Shown piece by piece: positions 20,801-33,729 of a stretch of DNA of 64,000 nucleotides. Location: positions 8,060,001 to 8,124,000 of the forward strand of contig OX381721.1 of the NCBI GenBank assembly GCA_947462335.1, given 5' to 3'. Positions within the stretch are counted from its first letter, which is position 1; each line of letters opens with the position of its first letter. The position numbers were made by a program, and so were the translations under genes. The notes beneath the pieces are model-generated. The model did no database searches. It was not told the origin of the DNA and saw only the letters and a program-made list of their open reading frames with translations. Origin of the DNA: Harmothoe impar (lineage: Eukaryota; Annelida; Polychaeta; Phyllodocida; Polynoidae).

Positions 20801-21800
20801 AGAAAGGATATCCAAGTCACTAGGTGAATAATCATTTGTTTTCAACATAGTGATGATGGATTAAATGAAGTTACCAGGTTAATCAAGTGATATGAAAAGG
20901 TAAATTTAGTTATAGGAGACATTCAGATCACTGAAGATACAAATAATACACATGAATAAATAGTTTCCTTTACAAAAATGGAACCAGTCTCCTCCTTAGG
21001 ATACCACATACTGAAACACAATCACTGCAATTTTCTCTCATGCCACTTTCATTTCCTTACCATCCTGTCTATTGATAATAATGGAAATGTGTCTTATGCT
21101 ACGTATATTTATTGACTAACAGTTACACATACTCAATGGCCCATACTATTAAGTGGCCACGAAACTATATCATGATTATTTCCGAGGTCATGGTCTGCTG
21201 GGGCCATCTTGCATCCTGGAAACATAAGGCAATAGCTTTAATATAAAGAGAGATTAGGAAAAGCAATGGTAGCAGGAATCCACTGTGACCTGGCTTAACA
21301 TGTGTCAGGATTGTTTATTGTAATCAGAGGGGAAATCCTGGTGCTTGTTGAATCTAAATTCCTAATGTCCAGGCAACTCCTCAGATCTGTCATCACAAGT
21401 TGTTTATTCTGATAGGCCCCTAGGGAGCTGCTGCAGTAACAGACTAATTGCTCCAGGCCTTTACTATATTCTGGTTCTGGGAGGGAAGTCTAAGGGACAC
21501 AAGTATAATCGATGAAGGATTTTCTTTAGTTATTCCATACACCCACCTGCCTATACTCTTGTAGACTATGCTCCTTGAGAGGTCTGGAATGTAAAAAATA
21601 ATCTCTCTCCTGTCACTCAAAGACTGCCCTAAAAGAAGGAGGCGCTTTTAGCTATCCATTACTTGTAAATGATGCTACTTTGGGTAATAGCATCATGGAA
21701 GCCTTTTTCAGATTCCTCTATGCTGATGTGGGGAAGTAAACTTAAAAGGTAGATTTACTTGCAATTCGAGAGGAGATTTTTCTAGAAGCCTCCATCTATT
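17880..21800. repeat. Diverged segmental duplication R, copy 2
   Basis: This copy shares with copy 3 the run CATTCAGGTCAG...CTTAGCTTAAGT...CAGTCTCCTGACTGATGGGT (17,920-18,090 versus 25,820-26,000). With copies 1 and 3 it shares CATGTTATATCCTGC (20493-20507). AGCTTTGAGGAGTTGAGATTAATGT-type sequence at ~19,880 matches ~28,915. The 242-codon open frame at 18744-19472 lies inside it but shows no domain and is not kept open in the other copies. Confidence 0.7.
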
Positions 21801-24356
21801 CCCATCTGTGACAGCAGGACTGAACTTCATAACCTTGTCTGTTAAGTCTAGACACCCTGTCCCCATGGACTGAATGATCCCCCTCATGATAGCAACGGCA
21901 GGCTCTTTGGCAAAGTCTGTGTCTCTTATGGTTCTGCATTTCATTGGTGGCTAGATGCAAGGTTGCTCAACAACTACCTACTTGGATAAACATGTGTGGC
22001 ATTGAATAGCTACAAAGGTAAAGCACATTCCTCAGTATGCATGACCAGCTTTCATATCTCGATACTTAGGCAGGTATCAGACACAAATACCATGGTTTGC
22101 CAGCAACAAACTGCCTTCTAAGAGCAGAGCCTACACCCTTATAAAGCATATGAACACCTGTGCCAGCAACCAGATGATAATGCCTGTCCCACTTAGAGCT
22201 GCTTAATCCATATATAAACAAATTATTACTCTCACCAAACCCTCAAACAAAACTCAGGAATGATAAACAGTACTTTCAACAGTCGTCCTCGCATAATGCT
22301 AAAACTGGTAATTTAGACAAATCGGTTATAGATTAGTCTAAACACAGTTTAGGCATGGGATGATGGATGAGATGGCTTCGACATCCATACCGTAAATGAT
22401 GATGTATCATATAACCTGTATGAATAGTCGATGCTCAGAGATCTTTACTTAATAATCACTTCACAATCTGGAAGTTTGTGGCATCACGCATTATAGATGA
22501 GATAATGATGATCAATGTCTGCAGATCGTAAACTTAACCTTGCCTATAGCTCCTACTTATTTAGGCTCCCTGCATCCTTAGACTTTAAGGACGGTCAGCA
22601 TGTTAAATTCTAGCTGTGGGGGTGGGATTTTTCCCCTGGGGATGAGGGATTGCTAAATCTCATAGAGTTATATCAATTACAATTTACATCCGCCCATCCT
22701 AGTGTAGTGAACACCCTCTATATTCGGCCTCAATGGGTTAATGCAGAAGGGCTCAAGTCCCATATCAACGTTTACCCTCCCTAACTGTTTCAAGGTCTGA
22801 TTACCTGTACGTGCCAGTTCCCAACCTACAACCATAGCTGCTGCCCTTCCCTTTTTTAATCCACAGTTTAAGGTGCTCATTATGATAACAGGCATCTGCC
22901 AGACATCCCTGCCAATCCTCTCAATCAGTCCTTTAATAGTCCTTGGTCTTTATTTCCCTTCTAATCATGTCTCGCCAGTGCCTTCTCCTTATAAGGTAAA
23001 ACAATAAAGGAACGTTTCGGGTTCTCCGGTCCTACCTGGCGGGTCGCCACTGTAGTTCGGGTGTCAATCTCCTGGTCCTTTTTGGGGCCTAAGTAAAATA
23101 AAGATACCCCTTCCAAAGAAATCAGACCTACTTACCCTCGATTATCAGACCATGTAACCCAAAACGTACCTTTTATTGGGCCAAAAGGCCATGGGCCTTT
23201 ATATGAGATAAATATGTAAACCCGACATGGGCCCAAGACATACAGAGGTTATGTCGTCAAACTTTGCATCTCTTTATATATTTGTTTGTAGATGCATCGT
23301 CCTTATTATTTCATACACCATATTTCTGGCATATCTCTTCATCTCCCTTAACACTACGGCACAAACACTTAAAGTGATTGATACAATGAAAGATTACCCC
23401 AAATAGCTAGTGATGTACCTTAAAATGTGAGCAAACGAAATTAGCAAGGCGGCATAGCTAATCCATTGTGCATTTTTTGCAGAAGTTACCAAATTTCTCA
23501 CAGACATAGACTCATATAATTATGATAAACAAATTTTCATTAAGAGGCAATTTAGATCTGGTGTATGAAGGCTGTGGCAGCCATCTTTAAAAATGGTTAT
23601 TTACAATTGCATTTCTAGTCAGTTTAACTGCTGAGGGTATGAAAATATCCCATTTCTTTGACTACAGTAACACAACAAGATAGCTTAGATATGCCTCTAA
23701 TGACCTTTCAAAAGATTAAGAGCAGAGGCAAGGTCAAGGTCATTTGGCGAGGTCAAACACCAGTAAAATGGAATTTCCTGATGAATCTTATTCATTTCTA
23801 TACAGATATGCTAGGTCTTGGAAATTAGAAACATTCAACAGGACCATTTATCACCTTTCCTTCATCTTAGCAGTAGTTATTCGTTCATGAGATGTAGATT
23901 TTCTTTGATAAATTGCGGTATCCATGCCAACTTAAACCACTTCGGTTCTAGATGTGGTATTGCCTTTTATAACAGTAAATTGCAGTCACTTTCACCTTGT
24001 CATCTTAATAGGATCTATAGATATATATGCGAACAATATATAAACAAGGAGTGGCATAAAAATACTTTTTATTCTTATTTAATCAGCCTAATAGCTTATA
24101 ATTAATTAATGTAATTAACCAGGATCAAAATATTAAGTTGATGTACTAAAGGTAATCTAACCATCACATACTTACTATTCACATGAATTTATTAATGCTA
24201 CAGGGATAGCATGATTTGCATGTTTAATGCTGTGTTTACTGAATAACTCCCACACTTCCCACAGGAAAATGAACTGCAATACAAAGCTTGCAATTGAAAT
24301 TAATTTAGGGATCTAGAATATTCTTTATTCACACACTTTAGTGGTACAGCTAGTTA
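21800..24356. other. Non-coding DNA, no gene seen
   Basis: AT-rich and without a supportable gene. A slightly GC-richer patch (22,980-23,240) with GTTTCGGGTTCTCCGG-type sequence may be an old repeat fragment. Confidence 0.4.
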
Positions 24357-24538
24357 TCTCACTTCTGTAAGCATTCACATATTCAGAGGGCTGTGCATAA
24401 AAGGTTGGAATTTCTGCATTTGCAGTTCCTAACACAGCCCTTATGGCACTTGCATGATGTCAACTCAGAACAACCTTTGCCTGCCTCTGGCAGTACAGTC
24501 CCGAGTGGCTTACACAGACCACCATCAGTTTGGGTCCA
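24357..24538 (-). pseudogene. Relic of a Cys-rich (CXC-like) protein, probably mobile-element derived
   Basis: Reading leftward from 24538 gives a Trp-led segment, then LTSCKCHKGC, NCKCRN and LLCTAL. The spacing C-x-C-x3-C-x3-C-x-C-x6-C resembles Cys-rich domains found in many copies in invertebrate genomes, often with repetitive elements. The motif appears to continue past two TGA codons (at 24383-24385 and ~24360), both at positions where the pattern expects Cys (TGC/TGT to TGA changes). No upstream coding sequence or start is visible. Assignment is by pattern memory only. Confidence 0.45.
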
Positions 24539-24599
24539 GTCACGGTGAATTGCTATGATTAAAGCAATAGTAAGGCCAAAAATCACCAAAAAATATCAA

Positions 24600-25800
24600 G
24601 GAAAGTTGCAATCTTTTTTCAAAAAATTGATTTGAGTAAGTTTTCATACAGAACATGATGGAGTCAGCATATTTGGCGGCTTTAGAGGCTTTTTAGGGGG
24701 GAAAATCCCTGTTTCCATGGCAACAAAATTTTCCAAAATAGCATTTTTCATTGACTTTGGTTGCTGTGGTAACAGAAATTATCACTTGAAAGTAATATAC
24801 AAAATTTTCAATTTATCTTAAGAATATGTATTAGTTGAAGTTGAGTTTCTGTGCTGCTCCAAATATAATATATTGCAATTCAAATAGTGCAGGATACAGC
24901 CTAATTGTGACATCAGGACCTCACATATAATATGTCATAATTTGGTCTACTCTGTCTCTATGCCAATAGAGGGTACTGATCCTTCAGGCAATATAGTTAA
25001 CAATGATCCTTCATTGTTTCACTAATAATTGGAGTATAAACAAAAACATCTCCGATTTTGAAAGCTCAGGAGATTTCGCCATGAGGGAAAAATCTCTTAA
25101 AAAGGTCCTAAGACATATCTGGGGCAAGGTAATACTATATAGAGTAAACAGAGAAGCAAAATGCATGTTACTGGTACTGTATATTCAATTTCCCCCAATC
25201 CCCCCCCCCACCTGGAAATATCCCCCTCCCACACACACACCTAGTTTTTGATGATCATGAAAGTGAAAAATACTTGCGACTTAAATTTTCTTCTTCCCCC
25301 CCCCCTTTTTTTTGGAGGTGGGGGAGCTGGGTTTCTGATTCTAAAGTTTGTTGACTGTACCAAATATATAATATGGACAGTATTTTTATATCTTAGCTGA
25401 TCAGCTGACCATAACAGAAAACACTAACTCTGGCATATATATGTTTTAACTTTTCTACCATGGGTGAGCTTGAGAAATGACCTTGACCTTCAGCAAACTT
25501 CCTGTCTTTATGGGTCTTGATAGGGGCAGATCTTAACTAAATATATGTGTCACCATACATAGATTAAGTCAATATTCACTTACATGTAGGCATTTTAGTA
25601 GAGGAGAGAACCTTTTTCAAAAATTGACTTTCTCAGGGGGCTCAGGGCCCCCCCAAGGGCAGATCTCAATTGCCTCTTAATGAACATTGCTTCTCTACAT
25701 GCTAGTCTGCATGTGTGCAAAAGATGAATACTTCTGCAGAAAACGCACAATCCATCTGTCTACTGTAGCTATGCTGCCCCGCTAAATGGTGAATATCCCT
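24600..25800. other. Non-coding DNA with fragments of an interspersed repeat
   Basis: 24,650-24,830 (GGGGGGAAAATCCCTGTTTCCATGGCAAC and TTGCTGTGGTAAC motifs, described in parts) resembles blocks at ~26,940, 57,000-57,150 and 59,790. C-runs near 25,200 and 25,295 are simple sequence. No gene is seen. Confidence 0.4.
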
Positions 25801-28800
25801 TAAACAACCAACTCCCAAACCTATTCAGGTCAGCCATCCTGCCTATTTGAATTCAGTAAGTAGTGACACATCCTCAATCCTAGCTTAAGTCTAACCACCA
25901 CGTCTCCAGCTTCCATTATTTGATTAGAGCTTCACCTGTTTACCCTTAGCCTAATGCTTATCCAGATTGATCAGTCTCCACACTGATGGGTCGTTGCTGA
26001 GGGAAATAACCATGCCCGCCAATTAGGAGCTGTTCACTAGCCTTGACGCTTAGCTTTCTCACCCTTGATTTAATTAAAATTTATAGTTGACTTATGATCC
26101 TAAATAGCCCTTACCTCTTTCATACTTAATCCTAGCTAAATGCCATGTGTAATTTATGATAATTAATAGGCCTAGCTAATTGTTATGTCATCAATACTTA
26201 CACACATAGTATTATATTAGTATTGGTCTGAGCACATCTAAGACTTCCCAACCCTTCATTCCAGTTTGTTTTGTATGTTAGCTGACATAACCTCCCCCTT
26301 ATCCTTAGCCTTATCATGAGCAGAGTCATCGCCATACACTCTAAGCTTTAAGCTCCCAATATTAACCCCTATACCCTCCTTAATAATGTATTATTTCCAA
26401 ATATTGATGCTCTGCCGGCAAAACCCAAATAACAAGTGTCTTCCTTCTTGCAAGTTCCTGACTCTCAACTTCCCTTGCCCTCCCCTTACTTATCCCCACC
26501 AAAATAATGGCCATCCGCTCACGTATGTGGTCCTTAGCCTAAACTACCCGTGTGACCATGTCTCCCCACTGATGGGCTTCTCTGACAAGTGGCTATGGAT
26601 CCATATGAAATAGGTGCCACAAAACTGCTGCACAAAATTTATGGGTGACTTATAACCTTAAATAACCCTTACCTCTCTCAATCTTAACCCTAGCTTAATG
26701 TCATGTGTAACTTATGATAATAGCTGAATGTTATGTCACTAATACTTACACACCTATATACTTGTATTGGGCTAAGCACATCTGAGGCTCGAGATTCAAT
26801 ATAATCAGTAAATGTAATAAATTGCCATACCAAAGACTTCATGTGTTGGTCTATGCTAGAATGTACCAACTCTAATTTGAGCTGAGGGCTAGGAAATAAG
26901 CTACATGCATATGTAGATCAACAAGGGAAAAGGGACCTCCGCGGGGGATTTTTAGTACCAACTTTGGCCACCAGGGGGCTCCATATAGTCAAAAAGCACC
27001 AAGATATAGCAAAAACCTGTCTATACTACTTTTTTATGTAGAATATGATAGGCCACATTAGAAGATTCCATTTTTGGTGAAATCATTCCATATTTGGAAT
27101 GGAAAAGAACGTTTTTGGGCCTAAATTGGTGTTTTTGCACACATTGGTTGCCACGGAAACATGATTTTCATTTAAAATCGAAAATTAAAAAAAAATTAAG
27201 GAAAGAAGGCCCCAAAACAATTTCTATGCTGAAAACAGAATGTAAATACCATTTTTAGATCAAATGCTGTGACCAATTGTTTGAAAAAGTTTGGATATTT
27301 GGTAATTAGCATAATCATGCTAATTAGATAGGAATATCTCTAAACAAAGAGAGATAGAGCTTATTGGCATTTAAGATTGGACAGTGACCACCTATATTCA
27401 GAGAGCCAGTGCTCAAAAACTAGAAGTGGTACCTGCTTATAAAAGATATCACTGGAAAGGTGATGACATCAATTTTATTATTGAGTTTTTACCTTGGAGG
27501 ACCCTTTTCCCTCGACTGTCCACATATGCTCTCTTTGGCATGGCTGTATTTATCAGAGAGTTTCTCATCGGAAAACATTATTTATCTGAACTGATATTCA
27601 TGTGACATCTGTGTATTCGGGAGTATAATATCATTCATAATCAGTCAAGCAATATGTGACGAAACCTGGGAAATCGTAACATTAGGGGGAATAGCCATAA
27701 ATGCTCTAAACATGATATTTCAGGAGATATAGCTAAAAACGTGAATACTTAAGCGAAAATGACCTTGGACTAACTTTTCCCAAGGAATCTTTTGAAGCTA
27801 TTATCAAAATTTTATTTTCATTCTAAATTGGTCTTATTTGGAATGTAAAAAGAACGTTTTTAGCCATTTTTAGCCCATTTGTTGACATTTCATTCTTTTG
27901 GAACAAAAATCATCCCTATCCAATTGCCCCATCCATGAGGATTTCAGAACTGAAAACAGAATGCCAATATTCCTACGAGATCCAAATCTATGTACAATAA
28001 TATGCATTTATTGATTTAATTTCTAATAATCATGATTTATATGGATTATTCGAAAATAGATTGATATGTGATCGCATTGCAGTCTATTCTGAATTCCTAC
28101 ATGTCCCTACCATCCCATGTTTGTGATGTCATTTCTCAGCAACTATTTCAATTATTCTGATGCTTGAAGTATCAAATTGTAGCTGAAGACATGAACTTAA
28201 ATAAAGGTGTTTTCCCCTAATGTCACGTCTTCCCACGTTTTGTCACATATGTACAACATCTCAAGATAAATCCCAATCCAATCATTGAATCATGTAATAT
28301 ATTGAATGGAATAGTGAAAGTAGTTCGCCTAGCAACTTCTATAATTATAATTGATTTCACTTGATTTCACATTATAATACTCAACCAGCTGACAGTCCCT
28401 TTACAAAAACTAAAGGACATTGCAATATGGATGTTATCATGTCAATATTAGCCATAATGTGTAAATAACGACAGAGCGGAAATGATTGATGGATCCAGCT
28501 CCTGCATTATAAGTAAGCAAACATTTCCCTATAGATAAATCAATCAGTGAATTCATACTGTGGCTGATGATGAAAGCAGATCTATGATTAGGTGTTGCGA
28601 GGGACACGAGGAAATACATTACTTAATTGAAAGGGAAGATGAAGTGTTAGACAAAACTGGAAAAAAAGAATTCTACTGAGTAAAATAGGAACTATCTCAT
28701 ACTAGTAATTCGCTCACTGACTATCCTTTTTGCTTAGCTGCTCATGGATATATACATAGTCATTCAAAGAGGGTCTGAAGGTGATAGGCACAAACAGAGC

Positions 28801-30000
28801 ATAGCATTCAGTGTAATACAAGAACTTGTGTTGCGTGGGATGTTCAGCAGGAAGGAACATGAGACAAATAGATGAGGGGGTCACCTATCCGGAAATTAGG
28901 CTGTGGCTAAGCCGAGCTTGTATGAATTGGGATTAATGTTATGGCCAATGCCCCCTGACAGTGATGTGCAATAGCCCCTGTATATAAAAGTAGGGTCTGC
29001 AATAGGTTACTTTAGGATCATCTAGTACCATATATATTAGCTACATCAAAAACGTCATCCATGTTGCCTTTTCAATGTAATATTGATACACATATTGATA
29101 CACAGTTTTCAGGCTGAATTTTCAACGGTATGCTAAAGTGGTCCAGATAACTATATGTTTTACCTAGTTTCAAAAGATACATCTAATTGACTATTATGAT
29201 TCATCCTTTCTATTGGATGCCACTGTAGCACACATTTTATAGTTGCCATCAACAATGATAGCTAGTCAATAAGATAAGTCTTTTGTGTATGTAATCATCA
29301 GGGTGAAAAAATTGGTGTGAGTGAGAATTCGTATTCTATTACTCTACATACCATCCTTCGTTAGCAGAACTTCGATATTTTGGGAACAAAGTTTATCAAA
29401 ATGGAACATACTTTTGAACAATATTGGTCCATGAACAAAATGTTCTTATTCAATGTAGGAAAAATACAGACTGCTCGCAAACATGGACACTATGGACAAA
29501 TGGACTGCATGGTACCAGCACTTTGTATACAAACACCCTCTGAGTTGGCCTTTGCCATTGGAGTCATTGAAGGAAGAAGATAGACTTAGCCTTTTAGATC
29601 TGCGCCCACACCTTTACTTCACAGTATAATAGCCATGTCCCTGATCTGTCAGCAAAAGCTATCAGCAGAGGGCAGTCTGTCATGTTATATCCTGCGGCTA
29701 TTGTGCTTGGTCTGGCAGCCGGATTCCAGGCCAGGCTTGCTTTATGAGTCATGGAAGGCATGTTAGGACAGACACCAGTATGTCGTTATCTCTGCACAAA
29801 AGCCTAGGGACTATGCCCTTCCTTGATTCTTTGTGGACAGTGTGGGGAGTGTTGCAGAGGATCTGAAGCCCAATTCATCTTAGAGCTACTTCCCATCCTC
29901 CCATTCACCACACTTTGGACAATTTAGTCTCGCCTTTTATATAATTTTAATTTCATCTTTTAACCCCCTTGCCATTTAGATTAGTATAATCCTCATGACA
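25800..30000. repeat. Diverged segmental duplication R, copy 3, with an internal repeat insertion
   Basis: The left part (25,800-26,640) matches 17,900-18,940. The right part (28,440-29,870) matches 14,880-16,080 and 19,780-20,620, including CATGTTATATCCTGC at 29681-29695. Between them (about 26,930-28,020) lies extra AT-rich repeat sequence absent from copy 2, including the CTCF-like motif at 26968. No open frame with a domain. Confidence 0.7.
26968..26980 (+). promoter_or_regulatory. CTCF-like motif inside an interspersed repeat
   Basis: CCACCAGGGGGCT is a close match to the animal CTCF core. A degraded relative (CAACTAGGGGGCAT) lies near 59,814 in what looks like another copy of the same repeat. 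Motif match only. Confidence 0.35.
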
Positions 30001-32876
30001 TTAACTCTGGAAATTATAATTTTATTTACCGGTTTGAATTAGAATGAGTTCACAATCCGTAATAGGTGAATGCACGACGCAGACAATTCTGCACTGAACT
30101 TGCAGTACTGGGCAGACTGGTGCTAAAAACATCTGACATCAGCAAATAAGCGGTTAGTATCAATAACATGCATTGTCTACTGTGTATTGGTCCTCTGCAT
30201 GTCAGTTTATAAATTTCGCGGTTCTGGATACAGATAGAGGGCAATAGGAAAATAATTCATTCAGGGAGTCCAACGTCATCAGAGTTTCCCTGGGCTTCTA
30301 CATTGCTCTATGTGCCCTTTCTTGTTCTCCTACATAGCCAGGAAACAGACCGGAAAAAGAAATCAATCCCGGGTGGCCATGTCGCAGAGCCTGGTGCTGA
30401 GCCCGTAGTGGACACAGCAGCAGCTGCTACTGCACTCTGTAAATAACCCCCACCAAACAACTAAAAGGTAAATAGGAGAAAAGTGACAAGAATATACCAG
30501 CTGCTGTCGGTGTTGCAGAATGTAGCATATATATATATCAGGCCACGTAATGTAAATTGGAAATGCCCCACCCCCTTAAATTGCATGTGGGTAACACAGC
30601 CAGAATGCTTATCATGGGCAAGGCTGTATCTACTGCCCTGTTAAAAGTCCTTACTCAGATTTTAACTTATTGTCATCAAATAACAGAATGCAAACGTTCT
30701 TTTCAGACAATTTAACTATGGGTGTTAACGATAACAAATGGAATATAAACAGTACCCACATCAATTCTGAGCAGACAAGGTAAAAGACTCATCGGCGGGG
30801 GGGGGATAAGTAATTTAAGTTCGTGTCATGATGTTTAAAATGATACATCATAAGTTGTCCTGGGAGTATTGTGATAGTCGCTTTTTAAGCATTGAGTTTG
30901 AGTTTGAGTTTAATTGTTTTTTTAGGCAAAAATACTGCTCAATACTAGGAGAGTTCTTCCCGTATCACCATGACATGTACATCAAGTAATCGATGGACAA
31001 TCACATTAAATATTCGGACAAACAAAATTATATATTATTAATCATAACTGTACATCATTAGTTCATGTCACTAATTGAAAATGGAAAATTAGCTCTGAAT
31101 ATATTGTATTCCATGATAAATGGACAGTGATAATTAAATTTTTAGAGAAATTGGTTTTATTGAAAAATAACCAAATGAAATGGGGGTATTTAGTCTAAAT
31201 TTGGTTCTACAAGGAATTTTTAAGGTCTGTTCTAATTTATGATAGGCTATAGTATTCTACATTAGAAATTATGCTAAAACATTTCACAATGTAGCCAGCA
31301 CTTTTTTGCAATCCTGGTACCCCCTGATGGCCAAAATCAGAATGAAAAATCCCCTGCAGATGGGTCTTTGCCCAGATGATACAGATGCATTCAGAATTGA
31401 AAGAGGGCAAAGTCTGCCTTGATATATTGATCAGCTGCATGCCCTCAATGCACTGTCATTATTGACTGATTTAACCTGTATAGACAAAGCACACTCACCT
31501 GTTTCCTGATGGGTACAGCTGCCTCATGATGTGTTCTATCCTTTCAGTAACGAAGCCCCGATGGAGTTCCTAAAGAATTGATCTTTGACTTTGTTAAAAA
31601 AATGACATTGACTATCAAACTCGTGTGCGCCGGTCCGGATGGTTCCAATGTGTACGATCCTTTTTGGGAGATTAAATGCCCAAATGTTAGTACCTCTTCA
31701 GCAAAAGTGATTCACTTCTAGTCTTTCAGATTTGTTTTTCCAGAAGCAGAGACAATCCATGCACTCAATCATCCAGTCCGATTTATGAGTCCATTATCAG
31801 TATTTGGAACATGATAAGTACAATTTTCCCTAATCAATTTGTATAGCTAACTTCAATGATACGTTATCTTACAGAGACTTAACTCCTCTTGATGAAAACG
31901 ATTTGGTCTAATTTGATGTAATGGCAAGGCATTGCCGCCTTAATTGTTGAAACCAGCCTCATGAGTGTCTATAAGTAAGGAGCAACTCAAATTGAGTCAA
32001 CAAGTCTCCCTAGGTGGAGGTCAGCGTACTTTTATCTTTTTTCGCAGAGGCAATTTCAGTCAATTAGAGACTAAATAAGGATTTGCTTCTTCGGTTCGAA
32101 GGAGCTAGCCTATCACTGCGTTCGTGACAAAGACGATGGCAAACCCTTCAGTCTATGTAGCTCACATGTGAAGTCAGGCTATCTCTTCTAATTGACCTAC
32201 TGCTTTTGGCACACCCCCACTGCTTTGCTGCTTCAGAGGCCAAATGAGGTGCACAAAGGGCGAAGTTTACTGAGCGTGACCTGTCAGTTTACTAAACACT
32301 TGTGTCTAATGGGAGAACTCTCCAAGGCAGATGTTTGGTCATTACTTCCCCAGTGTGCTCCTACCGTCTTGATTTCTGCTCCAAACTAATTGCTTGAATC
32401 AAAATGAGTCCTTTCGGCTCCTTAATTATTTTCCGATGAAATGTCCCATTTACCACCAATTAGAACTGGCATATTATATTATAGAGAGGAAGGTGAACTA
32501 TGAGGTCAGCCTCCCAGGAACTGAAAGGAAGTGGGTGATGCACGCGGTTAGATAGCACGCAGGAACGATTCCTTTTGCTGCTTCTCCTGTGGAGTCAGAT
32601 TATTTGGCAAGAAGAGTGGCACTTGAGGAGAGGTTTTGGAGGTCGCTGGGTGGAGAGGGGGTAAATGTCACACACTGTAAGTGGAGACACAGCTAGATGA
32701 ATAGAAAACTGCAGAACTCCTGATAATTATGCAGTAATTCACCTTTTTCTGAAAAGACATTGGTCTATCGCAAAGCTTGTGTCCTTTGCTCAGAAATGCC
32801 AACGACCCCTCAGTCTATAATGATACTGATATCACATTCTATCACGACTGTTCATTGTGTGGGTGGATACCTCTAT
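30000..32876. other. Non-coding DNA, no gene seen
   Basis: Contains a short AT dinucleotide run (~30,525) and a G-run (~30,797). No frame with a recognisable domain, no RNA gene and no long repeat found. Confidence 0.4.
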
Positions 32877-33010
32877 TTAACCAATAATGTATGGATATCC
32901 CCGAACGCAGGGTGTGTATACTTGAATAACGAACCGAGGTGCGTAGCACCGAGGTTGGTTATTCATGAATACACACCCTAAGTTCGGGGATATCCATATA
33001 TTATTAGGTT
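32877..33010. mobile_element. Long hairpin (foldback MITE), ~65-bp arms
   Basis: Left arm from ACCAATAATGTATGGATATC through GTGTGTATACTTGAATAAC to CCGAGGTGC; right arm the near-complement, meeting at a GTA tip centred on 32944. Only a few mismatches lie across the whole length. The arms are rich in short motifs (TATTCATGAATA, GATATCC). Non-coding, consistent with a small hairpin transposon. Confidence 0.8.
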
Positions 33011-33337
33011 TATTATACGATATTTCCATTCAAATGTCTTTAATTACCTTAAATTCGTCCTAATTTGGCCATTTTGAAGGATTATTGACTGAATATCACT
33101 CGCAAAGCAGTAGCGCCATGTTGTTTTGACCACCCCACCAACCCTGCTCGCTGATTGGTGGAGCCAGGTGGAACTCTTCAGTAGGGGAGGTGAGGGGATC
33201 GGTCATTATTTCAAATCCAACATACTCTCAGTGCTAACGTATAGCAGTGTACTTACGCCGCGCGACCTGCTGCTTTAAAAACTAACTGCTCCCTGATACA
33301 CTGCAATATACACAGCGTTTCCCTCCACAACCACCAC

Positions 33338-33420
33338 AGCCGGATAGGCATGGCAGCTAGCGTCGCCGCCTCACACACCATGGGTACCCGGATCGATCCT
33401 GGGTGGAAACGAACCTTTTT
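33338..33420 (+). repeat. tRNA-Val-like repeat (SINE head or decayed tRNA)
   Basis: CGCCTCACACACCATGG resembles the anticodon arm of tRNA-Val(CAC). It is followed by CCCGGATCGATCCTGGGTGG, a T-arm with a B box altered by one or two bases, then a T-run. The A-box side (GGCATGGCAGCTAGC) is diverged. It does not fold as an intact tRNA, so a tRNA-derived repeat is the better call. Confidence 0.5.
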
Positions 33421-33654
33421 CAAAATGCCTATTTCTATGTGAAAAAAAATCCCTAGAATTATTTTAACGAAAGGCTAAGTAAAGTCCAACTTCTACCTTT
33501 ATAGTAAAAAAGAAATTAGAAAAAAATTTGGATTTTCAAAGAAACTAGACCAAAAAATGCCTTTTCTTCTGTAACTCGGTAAATAATGGTCCTACAGGGC
33601 TGGAAATCCGCCTGTAGACTCCTTGTTTCGCCACCCACCTCCACCAGCGTCTTC

Positions 33655-33722
33655 ACGGCGTGGTGGTTAGCACATCGGACTTCAAGTCTTGATGTAGCGT
33701 GTTCGAGTCTCCATGAATCCTC
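33655..33722 (+). repeat. Second tRNA-derived repeat
   Basis: GGCGTGGTGGTTAGCACATC (A-box/D-arm-like), GGACTTCAAGTC (anticodon-arm-like) and TGTTCGAGTCTC (B-box-like) occur in tRNA order and spacing. The acceptor arm and several pairs are missing. This matches the layout of tRNA-derived SINE heads common in invertebrates. Confidence 0.5.
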
Positions 33723-33729
33723 GGATTTT

